Positions 1-5,321 are shown, numbered from the stretch's first letter. The stretch is 5,321 bases of DNA from Clostridiales bacterium (GCA_012516295.1 JAAYWU010000094.1:1-5321); one strand, 5' to 3'. Numbers and translations: made by a program. The notes: a model not told the origin generated them from the letters alone.

Positions 1-654
1 CAGTATTACATCGGCGGTTCATGGAACTACATGAACGGAATCGCCGGAATTCTGAATATCATTACCATTACCGGCTGGTTCGGAATCTGCATCCGTCAGG
101 AGACGGAAAAGGATAAGAGCCGCGATATGCTTTGGCCCGATATGCTCTGGTTCTGGATTATCGCCTATGACGTATGGAACTTTGCCTATACATACAACTG
201 TCTGCCGACGCATGCATGGTACTGCGGCTTTGCGCGGCTTCTTGCACCGACGCTCTGCGCATTCACCGTCGGAAAAGGCGCGTGGCTCCAGCATCGCGCG
301 CAAACGCTGGCCCTTTGGTGCATGTTTGCCCAAACCTTCCCCTCGTTCCAGGATGCCAGCAAGTGGATGGTGCAGTCCTCTGCGAGCCATAACATCGCGC
401 AGGCTGCTATGCAGGAGGGGCTCCTTGCGGCGGACGGCTACACAATGCAAGTGGCACCCGGTATCTACACGGTCGCTTCCGCTTCGCCGGACACAACGGC
501 GCTCTTTATCTGGAGCCTGCTGGCGCTGCTCATCAATGTGGCGGTCTTTGCTTACATGATTGCCCATGTAATCAAGACAAAACGCAATCCGTATACCTCG
601 GAGCTTTACACAGACCTCACAGCATACAGCAATATTAAAGATCTTGCCGCTTAA
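1..654 (+). CDS. Partial polytopic membrane protein of unknown function, DUF5692-like (3' part)
   Basis: The frame is open from the first base and ends at TAA 652-654, giving 217 residues with the N-terminus missing. The Met at base 31 lies inside a continuous conserved-looking stretch, so it is probably not the start. Five hydrophobic segments are visible at about residues 12-31, 47-65, 73-91, 100-117 and 167-191. They are separated by a charged loop (RQETEKDKSRD, 32-42), a long polar loop (118-166) and a basic cytoplasmic-looking tail (KTKRNPYTSELYTDL). Aromatic-rich motifs such as WNYMNGIAGILNI, WPDMLWFWIIAYDVWNFAY and KGAWLQHRAQTLALW recall from memory the DUF5692 family of Firmicutes membrane proteins; I cannot confirm this with a search. 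No enzymatic or transport motif is recognisable, so function is unknown. A GC-rich hairpin begins 16 nt after the stop codon, suggesting this is the last gene of its transcript. The coding call is firm; the family name is tentative. Confidence 0.85.
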   Translation, partial: QYYIGGSWNYMNGIAGILNIITITGWFGICIRQETEKDKSRDMLWPDMLWFWIIAYDVWNFAYTYNCLPTHAWYCGFARLLAPTLCAFTVGKGAWLQHRAQTLALWCMFAQTFPSFQDASKWMVQSSASHNIAQAAMQEGLLAADGYTMQVAPGIYTVASASPDTTALFIWSLLALLINVAVFAYMIAHVIKTKRNPYTSELYTDLTAYSNIKDLAA

Positions 655-670
655 ATGCTAACCGTATAAA

Positions 671-703
671 CGCGGGAAGTCCGGAATTTTCGGGCTTCCC
701 GCG
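671..703 (+). terminator. GC-rich hairpin after the membrane-protein gene, probable terminator
   Basis: The left arm CGCGGGAAGTCCG (671-683) pairs with CGGGCTTCCCGCG (691-703): 13 pairs including one T-G wobble, with a 7-nt loop GAATTTT. It lies just downstream of the stop at 654. The stem is strong, but the + strand tail (TTGCTATGCAG) lacks a T-run, so it is not a textbook intrinsic terminator. On the - strand the hairpin is followed by TTTATA. The flank 702-716 can form a second small hairpin (CGTTGC/GCAGCG, loop TAT) that overlaps the last two bases of the first stem. It may instead act as a 3'-end stabiliser. Confidence 0.6.
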
Positions 704-979
704 TTGCTATGCAGCGATAAATTCGGATTAGTACGGTTGTTTCCAAAAATAGGGTGCATTCCGGTATATTTTGTTGTGAAAATACGCATTCTTTAGAAGG
801 GGAATCTCTTCGAAAAGCGCATAGATCGGTTCGCCTTTTCTTCCCGGGGAAAGGAAGGGCAGGACGCGCCCGGAGCAGGAAAGAGAGGACGGTTTTTTGC
901 ATATTTACATCTTGGAATCTGCCGGTATGAAACGGGCGCACCCGGCAAGACTGGCATATGCGCGAAAAGAAGATGATAG
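704..979. other. Non-coding intergenic stretch upstream of the ileS promoter
   Basis: No credible gene is visible here. The one minus-strand open frame crossing it (651-986) has a Cys/Arg-rich low-complexity translation and runs through the terminator hairpin, so I do not call it. Two weak inverted repeats are present. CCTTTTCTTC (834-843) faces GGAAAGGAAGG (848-858) with one mismatch and wobbles. TGCCGG (920-925) faces CCGGCA (942-947) across a 16-nt loop. A T-run at 892-897 is not preceded by a convincing stem. I see no promoter better than chance before base 980. Confidence 0.5.
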
Positions 980-1007
980 TTGACAATTTCCTATTCTATG
1001 CTATTAT
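980..1007 (+). promoter_or_regulatory. Sigma-A-type promoter of the ileS T-box transcript
   Basis: A perfect -35 TTGACA (980-985) is followed by a 16-nt spacer and TATTAT (1002-1007), itself preceded by TGC (999-1001), an extended -10 element. The slightly short spacer is compatible with the extended -10. Transcription would start near 1014, which places all of the T-box Stem I inside the transcript. Position, consensus match and the downstream leader agree, so this is a confident call. Confidence 0.85.
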
Positions 1008-1013
1008 AAATAA

Positions 1014-1275
1014 TGACAAAAGAATAGAGGAAAAACATTGACAGAGACAGTAGGATTTCATTAAAAATCACAGCGAGCCGGGGGTAGTGCAAGCCCGGCA
1101 TGAGTAGATGAATTCGGAAAATCCCTCTGGAGTTGCAAGCTGAAAGGCACAGCCGAGTAAGTGAAGCCGGCTTTCCGCCGTTAACGGGAAAACATATGGT
1201 GGTATGTAAATAGGTGGTATAACAAAGTTTCGTCTTTGTCCTGTGAATACGGGGCAAAGACTTTTTTCTTTCTCA
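1014..1275 (+). promoter_or_regulatory. T-box riboswitch (tRNA-Ile sensing) controlling ileS
   Basis: This is an untranslated leader that binds tRNA-Ile and chooses between termination and read-through into ileS. Stem I is visible. A basal helix CAGAG (1042-1046)/CTCTG (1125-1129) closes a specifier loop with AGTA (1049-1052) opposite GAA (1117-1119), the loop-E arrangement of T-boxes. ATC (1121-1123), an isoleucine codon, sits in the specifier position. An upper helix pairs 1054-1062 with 1107-1115 (one T-T mismatch). The distal helix GCCGGG (1077-1082)/CCCGGC (1094-1099) carries loop GGTAGTGCAAG. The antiterminator is AGG (1212-1214), a 7-nt bulge TGGTATA (1215-1221), helix ACAAAG (1222-1227)/CTTTGT (1234-1239) and CCT (1240-1242). 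TGGT can pair with the ACCA end of uncharged tRNA-Ile. The bulge departs from the usual TGGNACC. The linker 1130-1211 should hold stems II/III; I resolve only a hairpin around CCGTTAACGG (1178-1187). Start is the inferred transcription start. Confidence 0.92.
1232..1267 (+). terminator. T-box intrinsic terminator in the ileS leader
   Basis: GTCTTTGTCCT (1232-1242) pairs with GGGGCAAAGAC (1251-1261) over 11 positions with two G-T wobbles, loop GTGAATAC, followed by six T (1262-1267) and a further T-rich tail. The left arm contains CTTTGTCCT, the same bases used by the antiterminator, so the two folds exclude one another. That is the expected T-box switch: the terminator forms when charged tRNA-Ile is abundant. 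Confidence 0.92.
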
Positions 1276-1309
1276 GGCAGCAAAGGATGCCAAACCAATA
1301 CGAAGGATC

Positions 1310-1313
1310 GGAG
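1310..1313 (+). promoter_or_regulatory. Ribosome binding site of ileS
   Basis: GGAG at 1310-1313 lies 8 nt before ATG 1322, the usual spacing. A second purine run, AAGGA (1303-1307), is 14 nt away and less well placed. Neither is masked by the T-box terminator, which agrees with control by transcription attenuation rather than by blocking translation. Confidence 0.75.
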
Positions 1314-1321
1314 ATTGCAGT

Positions 1322-4300
1322 ATGTACAAAAAAGTTTCAACAGACTTGAATTTTGTCGAACGCGAAAAAGCGGTAGAAGCCTTTTGGGAAGAGCATCATA
1401 TTTTTGAAAAAAGCCTTTCCCTGCGCAAGGACGGAAAGTCCTATATCTTTTTCGAAGGCCCGCCGACGGCCAATGGAACACCGCATATCGGGCATGTTTT
1501 AACCCGTGTCATTAAAGACCTTATCCCGCGCTACCGCACCATGAAGGGATATGAAGTGCCGCGCAAGGCCGGCTGGGACACCCATGGTCTTCCGGTGGAG
1601 CTGGAGGTTGAAAAGCTTCTGCATATAAACGGCAAGGAACAGATTGAGCAGTACGGGCTGGAGCCGTTTATCAAGCAGTGCAAGGAGAGCGTGTGGAAAT
1701 ATAAGGGCATGTGGGAGGATTTTTCCCGCACCGTTGGTTATTGGGTCGATATGGACCATCCGTACGTTACGTACGATAATGATTATATTGAGTCGGAATG
1801 GTGGGCGCTTAAACAGATTTGGGAAAAGGGCCTGCTCTATAAAGGCTTTAAAATCGTGCCGTACTGCCCGCGCTGCGGAACGCCCCTTTCCAGCCACGAG
1901 GTGGCGCAGGGCTATAAAAATGTAAAGGAAAAATCGGCGGTTGCAAAATTTAAGGTCAAGGGCGAAGATGCATATATCCTTGCCTGGACGACCACGCCGT
2001 GGACGCTGCCTTCCAATGTGGCGCTTTGTGTCAATCCCGACGAGGCATATGTGAAAGTAAGCTGCAACGGGGAGACCTATTATTTGGCGAAGGAACTCGC
2101 ACCCACCGTCCTTGGCGAAGAATTCACCGTTTTGGAAACCTATACGGGAAAAGAATTGGAGTACAAGGAATACGAGCCGCTTTATCGCTTTGTGAATCCG
2201 GATAAAAAGTGCTGGTATGTAACCTGTGACCGTTACGTAACCCTGTCGGACGGCACCGGCGTGGTTCATATTGCGCCCGCCTTCGGTGAGGACGACGCAA
2301 ACGTCGGCAGAATTTATGACCTGCCGTTTGTACAGCTTGTTGACGGAAGGGGCCAGATGACGGAAGAAACCCTTTGGCCCGGCGTTTTCTGCAAGGACGC
2401 GGACCCGAAAGTGTTAAAGGACCTGAAAGAACGCGGCCTTTTATTCTCCGCTCCTGCTTTTGAGCACAGCTACCCATTCTGCTGGCGGTGCGACACGCCC
2501 CTTATTTACTACGCCAGAGAATCGTGGTTTATTAAAATGACAGCGGTCAAGGAGGATTTGATCCGCAATAACCATACGGTGAACTGGATTCCGGAGAGCA
2601 TCGGCAAGGGCCGTTTCGGCGATTGGCTGGAGAATGTGCAGGATTGGGGCATCAGCCGCAACCGCTACTGGGGTACGCCGCTGAACATCTGGGAATGCTC
2701 CTGCGGACACCGCCATGCGGTCGGCAGCATCGAGGAACTGAAGGAAATGTCCACGAACTGCCCGGAAAACATTGAGCTTCACCGTCCGTATATTGACGCG
2801 GTTACCATTACCTGCCCGAAATGCGGCAAGCCGATGAAACGCGTTCCGGAGGTAATCGACTGCTGGTTCGATTCCGGCTCCATGCCGTTTGCGCAGCATC
2901 ACTATCCGTTTGAAAATAAAGATTTGTTCCACCAGCAGTTCCCCGCGGATTTCATCTCCGAAGCGGTGGACCAGACAAGAGGCTGGTTCTACTCCCTTAT
3001 GGCGATTTCCACGCTTCTGTTTAATAAGGCTCCGTTTAAAAATGTCATTGTGCTGGGGCATGTGCAGGATGAGAATGGGCAGAAAATGTCCAAGTCCAAA
3101 GGGAACGCGGTCGATCCGTTTGACGCGCTGAAGACCTACGGCGCGGATTCGATTCGGTGGTATTTTTACAGCAATTCCGCTCCCTGGCTCCCGAACCGGT
3201 TCTATGCGAAGGCGGTGACGGAGGGACAGCGCAAATTCCTGTCCACCCTGTGGAATACCTATGCGTTCTGGGTCTTGTATGCCGATATCGACAAGTTCGA
3301 CGCAACCAAGTACAAGCTGAACCCGGAGAAGCTGACCGTAATGGACAAATGGCTTCTCTCGAAGCTCAATACGCTGATTCTGGATGTCGACCGCTACCTT
3401 GGGAATTACCAGATTCCGGAAACAGCCAGAGCTTTGCAGAGCTTTGTGGAAGAAATGAGCAACTGGTATGTACGCAGAAACAGGGAACGCTTCTGGGTGC
3501 AGGAAATGACGGAAGATAAAATCAACGCCTATCTTACCCTGTACACGGCGCTGGTTACGGTTGCCAAAGTCGCGGCACCGATGATTCCGTTTATGTGCGA
3601 GGATATTTATCAGAATTTAGTGCGCACGGTGGAACCCGATGCGACGGAGAGCGTCCATCTCTGCGATTATCCGGCTGCCGATGAAAGCCTCATCGACAAA
3701 AAGCTGGAAGAAGACATGGAAGAGGCTGTGCAGGTGGTAACGCTTGGCCGTACGGCCAGAAACGCGGCCAATCTCAAAAACCGCCAGCCGCTTGCAAACC
3801 TGTATATCTGCGCGGCGCATGACGTCGGTCCGCTTTACCATGAAATTATCCGGGAAGAGCTGAATATCAAGAAAGTGCATTTTGAAGAAGACGCTTCCCG
3901 TTTTACCGCATACCTTTTTAAACCGCAGCTTCGGACTTTGGGGCAGAAATACGGGAAAAAAGTCAATGCAATCCGTACCGCCCTGTTGGAGCTGGACGGC
4001 TGCAAAGCGAAAAAAGAGCTTGACGCCAAGGGCTATTTGGCCCTGCAGATTGAAGGGGAAGAAATCCGCCTGAGCCCGGATGACTTACTCATTGAAACGG
4101 CCAAGAAGGAAGGCTTTGAATCCGCATCCGACAATGGAATCACCGTTGTGTTGGATACGGTGCTTACGGATGACTTGGTGGAAGAAGGATTTGTGCGCGA
4201 AATCATCAGCAAAATCCAGTCCATGCGCAAGGAAGCGAAATTCAATCTGACCGATCATATTATCGTCTATGCAACCGGAAGCCAAAAAGTGGCGGATGTT

Positions 4301-4444
4301 ATGGCGAAAAACAAGGAAGCGATTCAGCACGATGTATTGGCGGATGAAATCCGTCTGAATGAAATGGACGGTTTCCGCATGGAGTGGAATATCAACGGTG
4401 AGGAAGCTGTTTTCGGGGTAAAAAATAAAAATGAAGCGCTTTGA
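1322..4444 (+). CDS. ileS: Isoleucyl-tRNA synthetase, type 2 (IleRS2)
   Basis: This cytoplasmic enzyme attaches isoleucine to tRNA-Ile using ATP (EC 6.1.1.5) and hydrolyses mischarged Val-tRNA-Ile. The 1040-residue protein is complete. The class I catalytic core shows the HIGH motif (PHIGH, H55-H58) and KMSKS (588-592), with WFDSGSMP (515-522) and RGWFYSL (553-559) between. The CP1 editing domain, about 190-385, carries the Thr-rich WTTTPWTLP (222-230) and GTGVVHIAPAFGEDD (311-325); D325 aligns by motif with E. coli Asp342, the editing aspartate. A CxC (C459, C461) plus CxxC (C498, C501) pair looks like a zinc ribbon. The anticodon-binding helical domain runs from about 672 to 825, and an IleRS2-type C-terminal extension follows. 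Length over 1000, the eukaryotic-like motif wording and the lack of a bacterial-type C-terminal Cys4 finger indicate type 2 rather than the ~930-residue type 1. Start ATG 1322 fits the ribosome binding site. It appears monocistronic and is controlled by the T-box leader upstream. Confidence 0.98.
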   Translation: MYKKVSTDLNFVEREKAVEAFWEEHHIFEKSLSLRKDGKSYIFFEGPPTANGTPHIGHVLTRVIKDLIPRYRTMKGYEVPRKAGWDTHGLPVELEVEKLLHINGKEQIEQYGLEPFIKQCKESVWKYKGMWEDFSRTVGYWVDMDHPYVTYDNDYIESEWWALKQIWEKGLLYKGFKIVPYCPRCGTPLSSHEVAQGYKNVKEKSAVAKFKVKGEDAYILAWTTTPWTLPSNVALCVNPDEAYVKVSCNGETYYLAKELAPTVLGEEFTVLETYTGKELEYKEYEPLYRFVNPDKKCWYVTCDRYVTLSDGTGVVHIAPAFGEDDANVGRIYDLPFVQLVDGRGQMTEETLWPGVFCKDADPKVLKDLKERGLLFSAPAFEHSYPFCWRCDTPLIYYARESWFIKMTAVKEDLIRNNHTVNWIPESIGKGRFGDWLENVQDWGISRNRYWGTPLNIWECSCGHRHAVGSIEELKEMSTNCPENIELHRPYIDAVTITCPKCGKPMKRVPEVIDCWFDSGSMPFAQHHYPFENKDLFHQQFPADFISEAVDQTRGWFYSLMAISTLLFNKAPFKNVIVLGHVQDENGQKMSKSKGNAVDPFDALKTYGADSIRWYFYSNSAPWLPNRFYAKAVTEGQRKFLSTLWNTYAFWVLYADIDKFDATKYKLNPEKLTVMDKWLLSKLNTLILDVDRYLGNYQIPETARALQSFVEEMSNWYVRRNRERFWVQEMTEDKINAYLTLYTALVTVAKVAAPMIPFMCEDIYQNLVRTVEPDATESVHLCDYPAADESLIDKKLEEDMEEAVQVVTLGRTARNAANLKNRQPLANLYICAAHDVGPLYHEIIREELNIKKVHFEEDASRFTAYLFKPQLRTLGQKYGKKVNAIRTALLELDGCKAKKELDAKGYLALQIEGEEIRLSPDDLLIETAKKEGFESASDNGITVVLDTVLTDDLVEEGFVREIISKIQSMRKEAKFNLTDHIIVYATGSQKVADVMAKNKEAIQHDVLADEIRLNEMDGFRMEWNINGEEAVFGVKNKNEAL

Positions 4445-4448
4445 TTTT

Positions 4449-4468
4449 GAAAGCCGCGGTTTTCTTTT
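4449..4468 (+). terminator. Short hairpin and T-run after ileS, probable weak terminator
   Basis: GAAAGC (4449-4454) pairs with GTTTTC (4459-4464, one G-T wobble) around loop CGCG, followed by TTTT (4465-4468) and CGG. It begins 4 nt after the ileS stop. The stem is only 6 bp, so termination may be partial. GCCG (4453-4456) could alternatively pair with CGGC (4469-4472). It separates ileS from the promoter at 4486. Confidence 0.5.
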
Positions 4469-4485
4469 CGGCCCCGTTCCTCTTC

Positions 4486-4514
4486 TTGCTTTTTAAAGAT
4501 TTAATTGGTACAAT
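4486..4514 (+). promoter_or_regulatory. Extended -10 promoter of an intergenic small RNA
   Basis: TACAAT (4509-4514, 5 of 6 to consensus) is preceded by TGG (4506-4508), an extended -10, and by TTGCTT (4486-4491) after a 17-nt spacer. The -35 is poor (TTG matches only), but an extended -10 often compensates. It points rightward into a region with no + strand gene, with predicted start near 4521. Confidence 0.6.
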
Positions 4515-4520
4515 TTAGCA

Positions 4521-4675
4521 GTGATTTATTTCATGCTGTCAGCCTGCGGATAGGAACCGCCCTTTCGGATTATATCCGGAGGGGAGGTCAATTTTCTAGA
4601 AAGAATCGTGCAGGCTATACATTAATTTTCATAGCAATGCCCCCGTCAGATGGTATCTGACGGGGGCTGTGTTTT
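4521..4675 (+). ncRNA. Candidate structured small RNA between ileS and the MFS gene
   Basis: About 155 nt between a promoter and a strong terminator hairpin, with no ORF: ATG 4533 stops after six codons, and GTG 4608 after five. The predicted fold has a closing helix AGCCTGC (4541-4547)/GCAGGCT (4610-4616). Inside it is a long hairpin, CCCTTTCGGAT (4560-4570)/ATCCGGAGGGG (4574-4584), 11 pairs with wobbles and loop TAT, extended below a G-A mismatch by ACC (4556-4558)/GGT (4586-4588). Next comes a near-palindrome around TTTCTAGAAA (4593-4602). The 3' end is the hairpin at 4639-4667. I do not recognise the consensus of 6S RNA, SRP RNA, tmRNA, RNase P or common riboswitches. A leader role is unlikely because the next gene is convergent. 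Alternatives are an unusually structured 3' UTR of ileS, or 3' UTR of the minus-strand gene. Exact 5' and 3' ends are inferred. Confidence 0.5.
4639..4675 (+). terminator. 13-bp perfect hairpin terminator between convergent units
   Basis: GCCCCCGTCAGAT (4639-4651) and ATCTGACGGGGGC (4655-4667) pair perfectly over 13 bp around loop GGT. On the + strand the tail is TGTGTTTT, a modest T-tract. Lying between convergent ileS/small-RNA and MFS units, it may also stop minus-strand transcripts, although the minus-strand tail ATTGCTATG is T-poor. Confidence 0.8.
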
Positions 4676-4813
4676 CCCACTCGGAAAAATATTTCATTCT
4701 TCCCTCTCTGGCACACTTTTATTATATTTCATTCTCTTGTTATTATACGTATCTTTTTTTGCGGACAGAAGAGAATTTCAGGAAAAATAGAATCCATTCT
4801 TTTTTGCGTTTTT
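4676..4813. other. AT-rich intergenic spacer
   Basis: There is no ORF. It holds a 12-nt direct repeat (see the repeat entry), several T-runs (4754-4760, 4799-4804, 4809-4815) and two minus-strand TATAAT strings. I see no convincing terminator stem directly after the MFS stop: the best candidate is AGAA/TTCT (4790-4793/4798-4801) with a 4-nt loop, which is weak. Confidence 0.5.
4689..4735. repeat. 12-nt direct repeat ATATTTCATTCT, two copies
   Basis: Identical ATATTTCATTCT strings occur at 4689-4700 and 4724-4735, 35 bp start to start, in an AT-rich spacer. The 35-bp offset is close to, but not exactly, a whole number of helical turns. This could be a paired protein-binding site or chance in biased sequence. 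No function is claimed. Confidence 0.5.
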
Positions 4814-5321
4814 TTATTCAGCGGCTTTATTCGTAAAATAATAAAATCGAATTGCTCCCGCAAGGCCGATTACGGTAATTCCGGCGAGTATGTAATAGGC
4901 TGTGCCAATATTGAATTTTCCTGTGACTGTTCCGGTAATCACAGGGAAGGCGGTCATCCCAATTGCGTAAACCGCCTGATAAAAGCCCATTGCCGTCGAG
5001 CTCTTTCCTTTCGGGATTTCCTTCATGGCTTCACTCGTACAGAAGGAGAACAGAATTCCGGTGGAAAGCCCCGATAAAATCTGTGCCGCGTAAATCCATT
5101 CCACCGTCGGGAGATTCGGAATGAGGACGCAATACGCTGCAAGGCAAAGCAAAATGGCGGGTATCCAGAAGCGGGCTCCCGATTTCTGCGCTGCTTTTGA
5201 AGCGGTGAAATACGAGCTGATTACAGCGGTCAAAATATATATTATGGAGCAGATGCCGATTTGAACGCTGCCAGCTCCCCGGGACTGCGCAATTTTGGTG
5301 GTGAAGGACATGGCAGTAGAG
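4814..5321 (-). CDS. Partial major facilitator superfamily (MFS) transporter, C-terminal half
   Basis: This is an inner-membrane secondary transporter, with substrate not inferable. The minus-strand frame ends at TAA (complement of 4814-4816) and stays open to the window edge, giving 168 residues. The Met encoded at 5309-5311 is preceded in frame by Ser-Thr-Ala, so it is probably internal. Five hydrophobic spans are visible at about 19-42, 50-68, 75-95, 108-132 and 138-162 (numbered from the edge), fitting TM8-TM12 of a 12-span MFS protein. Supporting motifs are KSSTAMGFYQAVYAIGM before and in the eleventh span, typical of DHA1-type drug/sugar exporters, and a glycine-rich ILSGLSTGILFS span. 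The C-terminal tail is short (TNKAAE). It converges on ileS, and its promoter and N-terminal half lie outside the window. MFS membership is fairly secure; DHA1 subfamily and drug efflux are guesses. Confidence 0.85.
   Translation of the reverse strand, partial: STAMSFTTKIAQSRGAGSVQIGICSIIYILTAVISSYFTASKAAQKSGARFWIPAILLCLAAYCVLIPNLPTVEWIYAAQILSGLSTGILFSFCTSEAMKEIPKGKSSTAMGFYQAVYAIGMTAFPVITGTVTGKFNIGTAYYILAGITVIGLAGAIRFYYFTNKAAE

Noticed and set aside
19..567. Minus-strand open frame of 182 codons
   Set aside because: It lies wholly antisense to the membrane-protein gene, and its translation is Arg/His/Cys-rich without domain features; a shadow of the + strand codon bias.
892..897. Six-T run as an intrinsic terminator
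   Set aside because: No stable GC-rich stem immediately precedes it on the + strand. The best pairing is only CCG/CGG.
651..986. Minus-strand open frame of 111 codons in the intergenic region
   Set aside because: It runs through the hairpin at 671-703 and overlaps the ileS -35 box. The composition is not protein-like, and I see no ribosome binding site.
1178..1187. CCGTTAACGG palindrome as an operator site
   Set aside because: It lies inside the T-box leader, where it is better explained as an RNA hairpin (stem III region), and well downstream of the promoter.
991..1481. Minus-strand frames across the T-box leader and ileS start
   Set aside because: They are antisense to a well-supported riboswitch and to the ileS start; no coding evidence.
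1499..2269. Long minus-strand open frame (256 codons) inside ileS
   Set aside because: It is antisense to the catalytic and editing regions of IleRS, whose motifs are unmistakable. It has no ribosome binding site or recognisable product.
2441..3061. Minus-strand open frame of 206 codons inside ileS
   Set aside because: An antisense shadow of ileS with no independent support.
4521..4675. 6S RNA as identity of the candidate small RNA
   Set aside because: A closing stem and promoter/terminator pair would fit in outline, but I cannot find the large central bubble or the conserved flanking helices of 6S. Left unnamed.

Overview
The window looks like a chromosomal segment from a Gram-positive, mid-GC Clostridia member. 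An Oscillospiraceae/Ruminococcaceae-type host is my inference; no rRNA or other taxonomic marker is present. The evidence is a tRNA-Ile-responsive T-box leader with an intrinsic terminator, a type 2 (eukaryotic-like) isoleucyl-tRNA synthetase, sigma-A-like promoters, purine-rich ribosome binding sites, and a membrane protein resembling the DUF5692 family of Firmicutes. No mobile element, CRISPR array, tRNA or rRNA is visible.

Layout: (1) 1-654, + strand, is the 3' part of a multi-membrane-span protein of unknown function, followed by a strong GC-rich hairpin (671-703). (2) 704-979 is non-coding, with only weak hairpins. (3) 980-1321 is the ileS control region: a TTGACA / extended -10 promoter, a T-box riboswitch with Stem I, an Ile ATC specifier, antiterminator and terminator, then the ribosome binding site. 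(4) 1322-4444, + strand, is complete ileS (1040 aa) with HIGH, KMSKS, editing-domain and zinc-ribbon motifs. A short hairpin plus T-run follows its stop codon. (5) 4486-4675 holds an apparently independent transcription unit: an extended -10 promoter, about 120 nt of structured sequence without an ORF, and a 13-bp perfect terminator hairpin. I do not recognise it as a known RNA family, and it is the best candidate for something undescribed here. (6) 4676-4813 is AT-rich spacer with a 12-nt direct repeat. (7) 4814-5321, - strand, is the C-terminal half of a major facilitator superfamily transporter, convergent with ileS and cut by the window edge.

Only the ileS block forms a clear functional unit: uncharged tRNA-Ile should relieve termination in the leader and raise IleRS synthesis. 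The flanking membrane protein and transporter appear to be separate transcription units with no evident link to isoleucine charging.
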